Of a stretch of 64,000 bases of DNA, positions 1 to 12,156 are shown piece after piece. The stretch lies in contig NC_060247.1 of NCBI RefSeq assembly GCF_921293095.1, forward strand, positions 48,705,111 to 48,769,110. Reading direction: 5' to 3'. Source of the stretch: Ischnura elegans (lineage: Eukaryota > Arthropoda > Insecta > Odonata > Coenagrionidae). Both the position numbers and the translations under genes were made by a program. The notes under the pieces were generated by a model. That model was not told the origin of the DNA. It did not search any database and was given only the letters and a program-made list of their open reading frames with translations. The first letter of the stretch is position 1, and each line of letters begins with the position of its first letter.

Positions 1-2480
1 CTGCTTTTTACCTCTGTATCATCCTACTATCATAGGCAGTGAAACCTGCCTTTATTAGAATTCCTCAGGACCACGATTTTTTCTGATTTAGACTAGCTTT
101 TAATGCATGTAAACTTCATAATTTTGCAAGATTTTATTTTCATAAGACCACAATGTCTGTTCCCTTCAAACTGTCTCTGGCTAACAGTTTGCATGCATTC
201 AAAAGTTAAAGATTCCCAGCATGAGTCTCACACCCTTTGTCCTCCTAGGCATATAATATTTAGTCACCCACTCATAGGTTGGTCAATCTTGCAATGTTAT
301 GTATGAGAAGAGTAGGCCTGAGTAAATAAAAGTATTTAACTAAAAACTGCTTTGTGAAATGGGATTTACAATAATCCGGCATATAGTTAAACAAATTTTG
401 AGATTTTTTAAAGCATAAAAACTGAAGGTTAATTCCTGTGAAATATCAGAAAAAATGTGCCTTATGTCTTACATGATTCTTAGAAATCAGTAATGCTGTT
501 CCTATTGCTTCTTTAAATGGCATTTTCATTCAATTTAAGTGATAAATAACTGTAAAACCACATTCTATTCTCTGGGAACAATTTTTTCCTGTTTATAAAT
601 TTCTGGTTAACCAAGTTTTCTCAGGTTTTACTGTGGCTACCAATGTATATTTTTGTAGCTTGGATAGTGCAGTCCACTTAAATTAAATCTAACGGGTCAT
701 TATAAATAGTAGGAATTATTCTGCCCTGTCAAAACTTGGTGGCCTCTTGAGTGCTCAACAGAACTCCACTGAGTGCTTGGAAAGTGGCTGTGGTGGGAAG
801 GCAGAACACTTCAGACTGAGTCAAGCGTAGAGCTTAAATCATGTCGATCTCCAAGAAAATATTCCAAGTTTAATATAAACCTCATTGTAGCAGTGCTTCC
901 TGAAAATAGACTCGTCCTCGCCCAAAACCGACATTATCGCAAGGGCTGCCAAGTTTTAAGTAGACTGTACTTTTGCACTTACCTATTTAAATGCAGAGAA
1001 CATCAAATGGTTGTTGATACTATCTGTATCAGATGTAACTCAGCAACATTGCTGCTGGGTCTTCGTCCATCCATTTCTCAAGCTCTTCCATTCTACATCT
1101 TATTCTGAACTTCCCCTTCCTCCATATTAATAGTCTGGAAAATTCTTTATTTATCTCTTGGCATAGTTTAATTGATCTTCACTCATTATTCGTTTCCTTA
1201 AATTTGTCACACTAATTACATACTTCACTTTTGTGTGATCACATTTTTTCATTCCTCTATGAAGTCTGTAGCAAGCAGGTAGTGAAAGAATGCAAGGGGG
1301 GTTCAATCTTCCTTCACTTTGTGGAGTGAGGTCATTACCCCTCCAAATGAACCCTCCCCAAAATGTACCCTCTCTCCAAATGAATCTCTCGCCTTGAAAA
1401 GGTCTTCTGGATACAACCATATGTGGAGCTAATTTTTCTTCCCTTATGTTCTTAAGACAAGTATGCTTCAAGGACTTTGATTTTTCTCAATTGGTGTTCT
1501 TACCTAGATCCGTTGGTTGATCCATTGTTTACACCACAGACATTAAAACTAATTCATAATGGTATTTTTGTGCTGTGGTTCAAGTGAAACCTACTGTTTC
1601 TTCCATGCATTTTTTTGTTTAGAGAAGTTTTTATGGCTAACTTACCAACTCTGCTCTCATGAAATAAGATGTGAATTCTCTTTGGTTTCTATTATGTACT
1701 TTTAAAGAAATTGCTCTGTGCAACTGGCATATTTCAAATTTTCAACTTCTATTCTTATATTTGCATTTTTTTCTTAAGTTAAATTCAAAATATTTAATAA
1801 TTAGCCTGTCTTTTCTAAGCAAAAAAGAAAGGCGACATATTCCAGGTGTTTTTCATCCTGTAATCAAGGTTGGCAGCTAGTCAGAGTTGAATTGAAATGT
1901 ATAGAAAATTGTATCTAAGTTGTGGTACTGTATTATCTTTAGCCTTACGAGTGCATATATTGAATACCCAAAATCCACACATATTTTTAGTAAATCAGTT
2001 AAGCTGTTCAAATTCCAAAAAAAAGAACTTATTGAATTATAGTAGCCTCAATTAACTGTTCAATGGAGTCATGTATCACTTCATTAGCCTGTCCTCTGTT
2101 ACTTTCATCCTCTGTTCTCTCTTCCCTACCCTTACCCACCTCAAAAAATTTAGTTTGAAATTGGTTCTAATGGTGCAGAGAAAGCATGGCTCAGAAACCA
2201 AAAGAAAAATACTACGAAAATTATCATGAATGAACTTTCTCTATTTAAATTATCTATTTGGGCTTTCTGTTCCATTAGTATGGATAATCACATCTTTACT
2301 TAAACCTCTAGTTTACCATTGTTTTGCTTCCTAACCAAGAACTTGAAATTATTAATACTCAGGTTTATGTGATTTATTCTTTCTGTCTTAACTATTCCAC
2401 ACATGGCAGTTATTTCATATTTACTGGATAACTTAAATGGAGTCTAGAGCATTAAAATACATGTCATTTTTCTTTTACAG
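1..2480 (+). other. Intron (or 5' part) of the TMEM199-like gene
   Basis: AT-rich sequence ending in a good splice acceptor (a T-rich tract and ttttacag at 2473-2480). I searched for an upstream coding exon of the TMEM199 family ending one base into a codon and did not find one, so this is best read as the last intron. No transposon ends or RNA genes were recognised. The short open frames at 103-306, 773-1108 and 1671-1880 (+) and 1151-1471 (-) have no family resemblance. Confidence 0.5.
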
Positions 2481-2719
2481 TGCAGCAGATAAACCGTCAG
2501 CTGATTGCAGTCTTTCAGTTTGTCGTCTCTGTCATAACTGGATTTGTGTTTGGGTTCCTTGGAATTGAGCTGATGGTGGGATCTCTTGACTTTGGTTTTC
2601 GACTACTGCTGGGTATTATATGTGCTCTCATAATTGCTCTTGCAGAGATATACTTTCTAGCAAAGAAACTTTCAGAGGATATTTTTCCTCCTGAAAAATA
2701 TAAATTGCACCAAGATTGA
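2481..2719 (+). CDS. TMEM199: TMEM199/Vma12-like V-ATPase assembly factor, last coding exon (partial)
   Basis: Terminal exon giving about 79 residues to a TGA at 2717-2719. The frame opens directly after the acceptor, so the first codon is completed by one base from an upstream exon; the GTG there is not a start. Two hydrophobic segments are visible, roughly residues 9-33 (from IAVFQF to LMVG) and 40-62 (from FRLLLG to YFLAKKL), joined by a short loop, with a charged C-terminal tail ending KLHQD. The order INxQL, TM, short loop, TM with AEIYFLAK fits the C-terminal half of the TMEM199/Vma12 family. These are ER membrane proteins that help assemble the V0 sector of the vacuolar ATPase. The call rests on this hairpin and its motifs; the N-terminal domain is outside the window. 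Another small two-TM protein is possible but less likely. Confidence 0.7.
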
Positions 2720-3010
2720 ATTTTTGTCCTGTTGATTCTGTTTCTTGTTTACCTGTAAATCATTTACATAAACTGTTGAATTATCCATGAAATGGTGAAA
2801 AATGTAACTACTAAAGAATGATTTCATGGATTATAATCTTGAGGCAAAGTTTCAAATTCACTCTTGTCGCTGCATTTTGTAAGTTGTATTTTACTTCCTT
2901 GTTTTGTGATATATATTTTTTTCATTTTTAAGCATGTTTCGTTAATATGGTGTTATGGTTTGTGTATGCTTTGTTTTGTTACAAGAAAATAAAACTAAAA
3001 TAATTCACTT
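2720..3010 (+). other. TMEM199: 3' UTR of the TMEM199-like gene
   Basis: AT-rich sequence between the stop codon and a polyadenylation signal. The end is estimated from the AATAAA at 2988-2993 and is uncertain by tens of bases. Confidence 0.55.
2988..2993 (+). terminator. TMEM199: Polyadenylation signal AATAAA
   Basis: Canonical AATAAA about 270 bases after the TMEM199-like stop codon, preceded by a T/G-rich stretch. Cleavage would be expected 10-30 bases later. Confidence 0.6.
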
Positions 3011-4239
3011 AACACAAGCTTGCTAAATATCATTCACGTGTGTGTTGTGACGTGGCTGTAAAGTGGAATTAAAAAAAGCATCTAATGGAATTGATCAATT
3101 TTTATTTAAGTGATAAAAGTGTTCAATCAAAAACTTTTCATTTTGGACTAGAATTTTTCAAATTGCACCCTAAATTTTCACTTCTCTTCTATAAGTAAGC
3201 CATAAGCAACAAGGGATACCTCATGATGACTGATTAGAAAGCTTGTTCAATTTATTCCATAAAATATATTTGGCAAAATCGATGAATGTATTTGCACAAA
3301 ATTAAGATGATGCTTCCCATCCAACTCCTGCAAAAGGAAGGCTCATCTTAAAATCTGAGGCAAAATTCTCCAAGTCTATTGCGGGTTGCATAATCCACGT
3401 TGATGGATATAAATCATTTTATGTTCCATATAAGACTTGCAAATTTTTTGGCAGCAGACAGAAATTTGACTGATGCAGACAGGCGTCGGATGCACTTCTG
3501 TCAAATCTGCAAGTTTGACTGTGTTACTTAGGGTTTGACTTAGGAAAGCACCCATTTTTTTGTCTCCACGCTACCTTTTGTGACTAGATAGTGATTTCAT
3601 ATATACTTATATCGAAATCCTGATTGCATAACTTTGACTTACCATGAGTTAGAAATGGGCTTACCTCATTTTTTCCATGCGACAAAAGATCTCAGAAAAG
3701 TGCTCATCGTCTTATTCTCACAGTATTCTTGAGGCTAGAAACATGCATAAACAATAAGGTGTTTGATAATGATTTTGTGTTTGAATCAGTTTAAATTTAT
3801 GACCACCCTTAGCTACCAATTCTGCTGTTAGAGTATAACACGTGAAAAAGCTGATGGCCTTTCCTCACTGAAAAAAGTCTCCCTTCAGAAGGAAGTTGAC
3901 TCAAGTTTCAAAATAATAGTGAAAGGAACCAAAACCTAAAAATTAATAAATTTCTATCATCATCAGCTTCAGTAGCATGCGCTGAGAAATAAGATATAAT
4001 TAGGGATTAAGGTTACTAAAAAAATTGGAAATAATGCTTTGAATACAATTGTTTGCATTAAATTACGTCCACCACATGATAATTCATGCCTTGACTGTGA
4101 CGTTCAGATTTCCTAATTAGTCACTCAAGTACCTACTTGTGCTCCAATATTATAGGCGTGGCCTCCTTTAAATCTAAAATATTAAAGGAAGCCATGATAT
4201 AGGCCACCCTATTCCAAATCTTTTGAGGTAAAAACAGGG
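3011..4239. other. Intergenic, nothing recognised
   Basis: AT-rich spacer between the TMEM199-like 3' end and the first transposon. No open frame with coding character and no repeat ends were seen. Confidence 0.5.
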
Positions 4240-4241
4240 TA

Positions 4242-5537
4242 CAGTAGGCTCTCGTTAATACGAACAACGTTATTACGAAGTTCTCGATCGTTGGTCCTGA
4301 CGAAAAGGCCTATCCAAGCTATAGGAAAAGAAACATTACTACGAAATTTTAGTTTTTACGAAATTACGAACCTCAGTCCCGGTCCCGGCGGTTACAAAAT
4401 GAACTGTATTACAAAATTCCACGCATAAACTATGGCATTTAGATGGATATTCACTATGATAGTTTTAATTATCACGCCACGTTCAAGTTCTCCTCGTGTA
4501 CTGTGACCAAGAACGTCATTTATGGTTCTTTCTTCACCATACACGCAACGTCATATAATAAGCTTCATTCCTGGGGAATCATGGTGACAGACTCATTAGA
4601 GCTCGTAAATTTGATGTACAGTTAGTTCTCTTCCTACGCACATTCGATTTACGAACTTTCAGAGATGCCAGCATTCAAAAATTTCGAATTTGGCACCTTT
4701 TTGATTTGGCCGTTGCTACGCGGTTGCTCAGCGTTTCGCCCGTTGTTCCTTGTCGCGGAGAGCGATTTTTTTCGATCCGGCTGCGTTGCACGCCCAGCTA
4801 GATCAGTTCACCACAATCGTGAGTTAGTGCACAATTGTCACGAAGTGTTACATTCTGCAGGATAACCGTACTCCTCGATGCCTTGCATGCAGTCCAGCCA
4901 GCGAGAGTTTCCGATCACGGCACAATAGGAGGTGCGGATAACCCTTCGACAGCACGGTTTGCAGCTAATCGCTGTCCCCCAGACGCACGTCACACCATCG
5001 CCTAGTCATACAACGCTGACAAATGCATAAAGAGCAGCGAAATAAGCCTGATCCACTAAAACATGCCCTTTCTTCGAATCCCCAAAACAAGTGATTCTTC
5101 CACTGGGTCCTTCACGCTCGTCGTCCTTTCCGTCTCCTTTCTTCACGGAGCCCTTCGTAGGCGTTTCACTTGCTTATCTGGCAACGCTGCCCCGACCTAC
5201 ACCATTCTACCTGTAATCGGACAACTCTCGGCGGCCGGACCGTAGGTTTATCAACTTAGGAACAAGGTCTTTGAACGCATCTAGTTCGTAAATCGGACTT
5301 ACTGCACTCGGGAAGATGTCAACCCTCGATTACGTCGTGCCGCATGCCGAAACTGAAACGAATTTTCCTGTTTATATTTATTTCCGCCTAATTTAATCGC
5401 GTTTATCACATCTGGTTTTTTATGAGGATTCCTAAAAGAAACGTTCATGCAAACTTTGTTATTACGAACCTCTGGTTTTTCGGTCCTGTGAACTTCGTAA
5501 TAACGAGGGTCGTATTCGTAGTCGTAACGAGATAGTA
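4242..5537. mobile_element. pogo/Tigger-like non-autonomous DNA transposon, degenerate
   Basis: The left end begins CAGTAGGCTCTCGTTAATAC just after TA (4240-4241). Both ends carry related subterminal motifs: TTATTACGAAGTTC on the left near 4270 and, inverted, on the right near 5490. The consensus of CAGT, CTCGTTA, TACGAA and a TA duplication is that of pogo/Tigger elements. The outermost right bases have drifted, so the right boundary is approximate. The interior (about 4640-5250) is more GC- and CpG-rich than the flanks but has no intact transposase frame. Confidence 0.65.
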
Positions 5538-6212
5538 TTATATTCGAGATATACAATTACTATTTTCAAGGTTCAATTTTTTCCCCAGGGGGGTACTCAT
5601 AAAGGAGGGTATTATTAGAGTATCCTATTAGATTCACGCAAATGCAGCGCATGTATTTTAATTTCACAGCCATGACAAAGCCACCAAATTGATGCAAACA
5701 AAAAACGAAAAAAATCAGTTAATGATAATCATAGGAGTTATAGGACCCCCTAATGACACATAGCTTATGAAGCTGATGTCACATGTTTCATTTTACCTTG
5801 CTTCGTAAACCTAACTTAAGCCTTACTCTCAACTTAGCATAGGGCTAATACTGTGCATCAACATTTTACAAGAAAAAGGAAGGAAGAAATAGTACTGAGC
5901 AAATGTGAATAATACTCACTCAAATTAAGGAGCTTTTAATAGTTCTCCATAGCTTCAATGGTAATTCCCTCTTAATCTCTTCCACCTTAATTTACTTTCT
6001 AAATACATATCGTGCTCCTATCCTCTTATTTTTTCTGTGGTTCTTTAAAGAAATAGAAAAGAATTAAAGAAATAGAATGGTAGGTAATGAAATGATATTT
6101 TGCAGTTAGTAATCAACGAAGAACAGTGCAATATAAAGTGATAATTATTTAATAATGTTCATGAACGAACCCTCTTCCCGTAAGGATATCGAGAACAACC
6201 CTATCGCTACTA
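5538..6212. other. Intergenic, nothing recognised
   Basis: AT-rich spacer between two inverted-repeat elements; no gene or repeat end seen. Confidence 0.45.
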
Positions 6213-6877
6213 ATAGGGTGGTTTCATATAATTTTTTATTGCCTAAAACGAAAGATTATTACTCCTGGAGTACGCATTTCACGCTTTTAGATTTTTAAAT
6301 GACGATATCTATTTTTCGTGATTGAATGAAAAGTGAAAATTTACAAGTGCGCAAAAACGCGACGGCTAAGTGTGAACGCTGGGAAAAGCCCGTGTGATGT
6401 CATTCTGGTTCCTGCTGCTGCCGTGTGAAGTGACCTTGGGGCGAGGACATGTGTGCCTCTGTGATGCAGGCTGCTAGCAGGTAGCAGAGTACCCTGCTAG
6501 CAAGTAACGCTTGGCTTAAATAAGGATTATTAATACCTTATCAAACGAAGGAAAATTTCCGATCATAGGCAGTTTTAATAGGTGATTATTAAGACATGTT
6601 TCTCTGAGCTCTGGTCCTCATGCATGCATTGGTAACCTCAGACAATGTAAAACTCCTATCCACTCGTATAGAAACTAGGTCCCTGTGACGTCACGTGGAG
6701 TGGCATCGCATGGGCACCAATCTGGCCTTTTTCAAATGCGGTTAAAATTGACCATTGCCATTCGTGGAAACTGGGATTTCTAAAACCAAATAATTTGTAT
6801 ATTAAGAATACACTACTGGTGGGTAACGAATCGCAATCAATGCCTCTCATTTTCTTTGATGAAGGAAACTACCCTAT
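6213..6877. mobile_element. Inverted-repeat element with ATAGGGTRGTTTC ends
   Basis: The left end reads ATAGGGTGGTTTC at 6213-6225 and the right end is its inverted counterpart (GAAACTACCCTAT, 6865-6877), with one mismatch in 13. No convincing target-site duplication was found, so the superfamily is open. It has no coding capacity; the 64-residue minus frame at 6656-6850 lies wholly inside and resembles nothing known to me. Confidence 0.6.
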
Positions 6878-8000
6878 TGTAAGGTAAAATCATTTTATTC
6901 CTCTCAGTGCATCATACATATTTCATTATATGAGTTCTTTATGAATGTTTTAACATTGTTACACTTACAAAATATTTATATCCTACCCGTAAGTTATGCT
7001 CTAAAATTACAAAAATCTGATGACAAGCTACACTCATCATTGTACGATTTGGCAACAGAAGTCATGACAAGCTAGACTCATCATTTCTACACAAGGAGTT
7101 AATGCAATGAGATTTTTCACTCCAGCACAATTTGGAATTTCATTCATTTGATGATGAGATAGAACAGAAATTAGTAAGCCACCATAAAAATTCTGTGAAA
7201 GGATAAGAAGCAATAACATTTCATTTCTGATTATTTAATTTGATGACTGATCGACAGCTAAGCTTAAGCAGTGGTGGAACCAATGATTTTTTGCATTACC
7301 CGATTTGTTTTTTTATAATGAAATGAATTAATGTTGGGTATTCTCTACCCTACAACAGAAAGGTAAATAATACCCAAGAATAACAGTTGGGTATTCTTTG
7401 CCTTTCAACCGTAGCACCATTCCAACTATGTACTTAATTATAGATAGCAGTATGCAATATTTGCTAATTCATATAAGTTTAAGTATTTTAGGCTATTAGG
7501 CATTTATTTTTCCTGCATAACAAAATTCTAAATACATCTTCAGCAGTTTTTCCTTGTACTAATCCAATCTATGACCCTTACAGCATATACCTGAATAACT
7601 AACATACTCACAAGGATGGGTTTGTAATAAGTTGAGTTTGAGTGATATAAGAATTGTTATTAGAGATGAGTGGAAAAATTTCGCTGATGAGAAGAGCTAA
7701 AAATTGATATTGTTTCAGAAATGTTCAGTCGCTATGAATTTAAAAGAGTCATGAATTCAAAGTTACGGCAATTATATTTGCAAATACAAAAGCAGCTGAA
7801 AATTCAAGTAAATATACATAATAGTACTACATATATCTAAACCACAAAAAAATTAAAACTATTTTTCACCTAAAGAGAGAATTCTTCTACCCCATTGTCA
7901 CATTCTTTTATGCTGCTTAGTCTGTTGGTTTACCCATCTGACTGTAATTTATTTATTCCTGTACTACTGAAAATAGCACTATTGGCCTTTTACATGGGGT
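6878..8000. other. Intergenic with small local duplications
   Basis: No gene seen. Two short duplications are present: a 22-bp unit (starting TGACAAGCTA) at 7020-7042 and 7064-7086, and a GTTGGGTATTCT-containing unit near 7333 and 7388. Otherwise plain AT-rich sequence. Confidence 0.5.
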
Positions 8001-8259
8001 CAGTGGCGCCGACTCCATGGGGCCTGAGTGGGCCCGAGCCCCGCCAAAAATTCGTTACAGATGTGAGGAAAAAAGTGTCAGGCTTGTCAATTTTCCCCGG
8101 AGTGTCCAGATATCGAGATTCGAGTGATCAAGGTTCTAATTTTAATCATATGACTCTTCTAAAATGCTTAAAAAACTTAAAATTCACTACTTACAGAATT
8201 TCTCGGGTAAGGTCCCCAGTTTGGGCCCCCCCAATATTTTTAGTAAGTCGGCACCCCTG
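8001..8259. mobile_element. hAT-type MITE, copy 1 of the GGCGCCGACT family
   Basis: A 259-bp element with ends CAGTGGCGCCGACT (left) and, inverted, CAGGGGTGCCGACT (right). It is flanked by a perfect 8-bp duplication CATGGGGT at 7993-8000 and 8260-8267. The CAGNGGCG start and 8-bp duplication place it in the hAT superfamily. Its interior is C/G-rich at both ends. A second copy is at 49314-49667. Confidence 0.88.
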
Positions 8260-8317
8260 CATGGGGTTCTTATTAAAACTTAAAAATTTAATGTACATGA
8301 ACATCCATGCCCTGGTT

Positions 8318-8395
8318 ATGGGCAACCTACCCAAGTGGGACTCGAAACCGCAATTGCCTGGCAGGCAAGGACTTTCCAGCCACTACCATATGAAA
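8318..8395 (-). repeat. tRNA-derived SINE-like head, minus strand
   Basis: On the minus strand an A-box-like TGGTAGTGGCTGG (8376-8388) is followed by a B-box-like GGTTTCGAGTCCC (8337-8349), at tRNA-like spacing. The flanks do not form an acceptor stem, so this is a SINE head rather than a working tRNA gene. It lies between two DNA transposons. Confidence 0.55.
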
Positions 8396-8411
8396 ATACT
8401 GGAATCACATA

Positions 8412-10122
8412 CCGTATAAGCACGTGTAAGAGGCGCACCTTTTTTCCCAGAAATTGCAGCCGAAAATGAGGGTGCGCCTCTTACACAAACTTCTCATCTT
8501 CCCCCCCTCCCCTTTACCGGTCGCAAGTCCAAGGGGAACTGAGTGGCCTTGGTTTTCAGCGTGAGTCAGTCATTTGAAACCCTAGGTCAAAAACAAGAGG
8601 CAGGCAGGGGAGTTTCTCCCTTAGTGACGTATTTTTAAAATGCTCCCGTTTGCTTTTTTGTAAGCATAGCACTGTTACGTCAGTACCCCAGAGGTAAACA
8701 TGGAAAAGATTGCTCGGGGTTTTTCGATCCGGAGGACGCACTAAATTTACTGCCACGAGTGGGTATCCCGCGGCATTTATACTGCATATAGTAATCGCTT
8801 ATCAAACGTAGAGAAACGCGTAGTTTTGAAGGACATACCTGGTTAATTGTCAACATCTGCCTTGCCGAGTAATTTCCATTACACTGAGGACCTGATTTTT
8901 TCAAAAATCATCTTCAGACGCTAATATGAGGATTATTGCAACAGAAAGTTATATTGGTGTCAAAAACCTGCGCTTTAAAAAATTCAAACGAGTGTGTTCA
9001 TTGTTGGAGTAAATTGTGGATGGAAGAAATCAGAAATGCTTATAAGTGAAGAGCGCTGAAGTAGAGGTCGAGGGAAAGGAGCGTGCTCCCTCCCCTCCGT
9101 ATTTCAAGCTACGAGGCTATGATTGAAGGAGCAAGGGAAGAACACGTCCGATCTTGTATGTGACGTCGTTGCCTTCAAAGCGAAGGGGCGAAGGCGCAGC
9201 AATGTGAAGTATGCAGTTTGCGTTGCCTGAAGTTTCCAGTCCGTCTCGTCTTGTTTGAATGCGCTTATGCTACGCTCGTTTCTTCCGAAATTGTGCTGTT
9301 TGGACTATGTTGAATATTAGTAGCCTTGTTTTAACTATAAATCTTTGTGTTAATCAATTAAGATCAAAATCAATAGAGCTTCAAAAACTTAAATGCTGAC
9401 ATATATACGTCGCGTTAGGTCTCATTCTTTTTAAAACCTCGTGCGTGTCATACAATTGCTGAAAGATATCGAGATATCTTCGAGCTTAGTAGGTGACTCA
9501 CCTAGCATTTGGCCTCCAGAAACTGGGAGAATTGAACCTGGTAGAACGAAAAAGGTCAGTTGGTGAGATGGGGGTAGGGATGAAACACGTTTCCATTGTT
9601 CCCCGGTAATTTGATATTTTCCTGTGTGGTCTTGGAAAGGAAAAAAACGGCATAGGCATTGGCTGATGGAGGGCCGAGTGTGGTTCCGTTAAATTTACGA
9701 CATGGTTATTATCCTACGGCGCTGATATTTCCCCGATTGTTGTCCAATCTCATGGGAAGGTTCATGCTATGTGCCTGTCGTGTTTTTCCATAAAATTTTC
9801 CATGGCTGCAATTCTATTGCAATACTCCTACGAGAGCTTTTATACAAAATTGTTCGTGAGTAGGACTATCATCGTAGAGCAACGGAGTATGCTAAGAGAG
9901 GATCGGAACTCTTTCTACTCCCTCTTATGCTGCTATTACCGCCGCAGTTATCAAAATTTCCTCTTTCAAATAGTATTGAAAGAGGAAATTTCGATAACAG
10001 ACAAAATTCCAGGCATATGTCTGCAACACCGCACGATAGGATTAAAAAAATGCCGCAAAATATTTTTCTTTATAGCTTCGATGCTCAAAATAGGGGTGCG
10101 CCTCTTACACACGCTTATACGG
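8412..10122. mobile_element. 1.7-kb pogo-type TIR element with TA target duplication
   Basis: The ends are CCGTATAAGCACGTGTAAGA (left) and inverted CCGTATAAGCGTGTGTAAGA (right), continuing as GGCGCACC, flanked by TA at 8410-8411 and 10123-10124. The roughly 28-bp inverted ends with one or two differences suggest a fairly recent non-autonomous element of pogo/mariner type. No transposase frame survives. Two internal features stand out: a 23-bp-stem hairpin at 9947-9998 and a core (about 9375-9735) shared in inverse orientation with the unrelated-ended element at 17455-19072. Confidence 0.75.
9947..9998. repeat. 23-bp inverted repeat with 6-base loop
   Basis: Arms 9947-9969 and 9976-9998 pair with a single mismatch around the loop ATAGTA. 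The arms centre on TTTCCTCTTTCAA. It lies inside the 1.7-kb TIR element. As RNA it would form a tight 52-nt hairpin. Confidence 0.85.
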
Positions 10123-10124
10123 TA

Positions 10125-12078
10125 TACTCACATTCAGGAATTCCATAGGTGGCAATTCTAGCAAAAATTTCTCCATAAAGGTGGTCAATAATAACTTAAA
10201 AATGAATACATTAAACCTTTTTATTTCTATTCTGAAAATTTGTATGCAATTATTAACAGCAGAAATGTTTTCACAACAATACAACATGATCATGAACTAC
10301 ACTTTATGAATAAAACAGAAAGCAAACATTTAAGAACAACTTAAGTGCATGAAGTTCTTTCAAGTATGTTTGATGATAGTGAAGGTTTTTCCATAGGATG
10401 AAATTCTTTGCTAAAACTTTATTTTCATGAGATTAAATGCAATTATATACAGTTACGTCATTGAAGTAACTTTCCTCTACATTTAGACATAAATGAGAGC
10501 ATGTACGTATTCTCCCACACTTATGCACACGCATATTTAGAATCTTAGAATGCAGGATGTAAGATGATGACATCAATCAATGTGCAAAACCACATATGTA
10601 AGTACCACAGCAAAAACTATTAAAAAAAAGTCCATCAGGAGCCTGTTTCACAAAGCTAAAAGTCATTCTTAAGTCCCTTGATTAAAAGTAAAATAAACAC
10701 AATGAAATATTTAATTTAACACATCCTGATAGATTGTAATGTAATTGAGTATTGGTGCAGTGAAAACTGTGATCTTTATTATAAAGCTGTGAATACAAGA
10801 AATGCAAATCTTTGTGACCTGACTTTTAACTTTGGGAATTTGGCTAACATTATTAACCTTATTCCTTACATAAATAGCGAACATACTATCATCTATACAT
10901 ATTTTTAGAGCATTGTTAACAGGCACTTCCATGGATCCCACAACATGGTACATCTTCTGTGTGATGCATGTGACTTAATTGGCTGTCTCACCTCATCTCA
11001 CGGCCCAAGAGTTTAGCAGACACATCTGCACCACAGAAAACTATTCAATATCATAACTGCAGTAAGGTACATATATACCAATGACATAATCTGATTAAGT
11101 ACACAAGTAGAGATAAAAACAAAACAAATAAATATGAATAGCATTTTGTGCCAATGTCATTAAAAGGACATTTGTACTTCCCCACAACTCATGACATTAT
11201 AGTCATAAATTTATAAGACAAATTTATATACAAATCACCATGATATGCTTCAAAACTTTTAGCTAACATTCACTCACACATTTACTCTTTGCCTTTAATT
11301 ACATCCATTGCACTCACTATTTGCTATTCAAGTACATTATTAAATAATTAAAACAAGCATCACAAAATGTAAAATCGATGCTAGGAGAATACTATGCAAA
11401 AAATGCTTTCATAAATTTATCAGTAGTCTAAACATTTTTGTGATATAAACATGGCTAACAAATGTTATAAAATAATAATTCTGTCTTGTATCCAACAATA
11501 AAAATATCTGTCTTTAGAATGTATAGGATAGGTAATAAGTCATTGATTTTGAAAAAAATATGCAACAATTACACATTTTTTCAATTTCCCATGCACTAGC
11601 AATGCCCTTAGCCTTCTACATTAGCCTTTACATGTGATTCATTGTTTACCAACATTATTTGATGCTGAAGAATTCTCAAATGACTAAAATAGCTGCAAAC
11701 TGTAGCATTCTTTCTTGCATATTGATTAGGAATGGTAGCAGATATGAGCAAGTGGTAACTCATAGAGGCGGTTGAAAATGAATGACTCCTGTTTCCTCCC
11801 AAGCTGAACACCAATTTCACTGATGACAACCGACAAAGAAGCAGGTCCTTCAATATTTATTTTCATGCAGGTACAAAAACTTATTGCCACGAGTCATCTA
11901 CACATTCCCCTCAATGCCACACGTAACATTACAGCCACTCCAACCACCACCACCACAGCAGGTACCTACATTTCTGTTCAGTTCTCAACAGACAGAGCAC
12001 CAAACGGCAGGGCAACATCCAACCCCTTTACAGGGCATATAGCCACATACGAAGAGGAGGAGAAACCCTACCTCAACC
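10125..12078 (-). other. NAPRT 3' UTR and intergenic sequence
   Basis: AT-rich sequence downstream of the NAPRT stop codon on the minus strand. AATAAA signals on that strand include one at 11856-11861 and others near 10775 and 10218. Where the transcript ends cannot be told, and no other gene or repeat end is visible. Confidence 0.45.
11856..11861 (-). terminator. NAPRT: Candidate NAPRT polyadenylation signal
   Basis: AATAAA on the minus strand about 220 bases after the NAPRT stop codon; the first of several, so only a candidate. Confidence 0.35.
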
Positions 12079-12156
12079 TCAGGACAGCTCTCCAATTGGT
12101 GCATTCTGAAGCCACAGGTCATGTATAAAACTGTATAGGTTATCACTAACAGCCAC
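12079..12156 (-). CDS. NAPRT: NAPRT visible exon 12 (C-terminus)
   Basis: Codes 25 residues from [16 protein letters not shown] to NAPIGELS and a TGA at 12079-12081. The acceptor is tttgcag before GTGGCT. It joins the previous exon in phase 0 (PTPYK to VAVSDN). This short exon carries the family's conserved C-terminal end. Its presence shows that the stop reached by reading past exon 11 is intronic. Confidence 0.92.
   Translation of the reverse strand: MAVSDNLYSFIHDLWLQNAPIGELS

Noticed and set aside
7020..7086. Two 22-bp repeats 44 bases apart as a satellite
   Set aside because: Only two units are present; a minor local duplication.
7895..8419. 174-residue open frame on the plus strand
   Set aside because: It runs through a hAT MITE (8001-8259), its target duplication and a SINE head on the opposite strand. 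The open frame comes from repeat sequence and has no protein resemblance.
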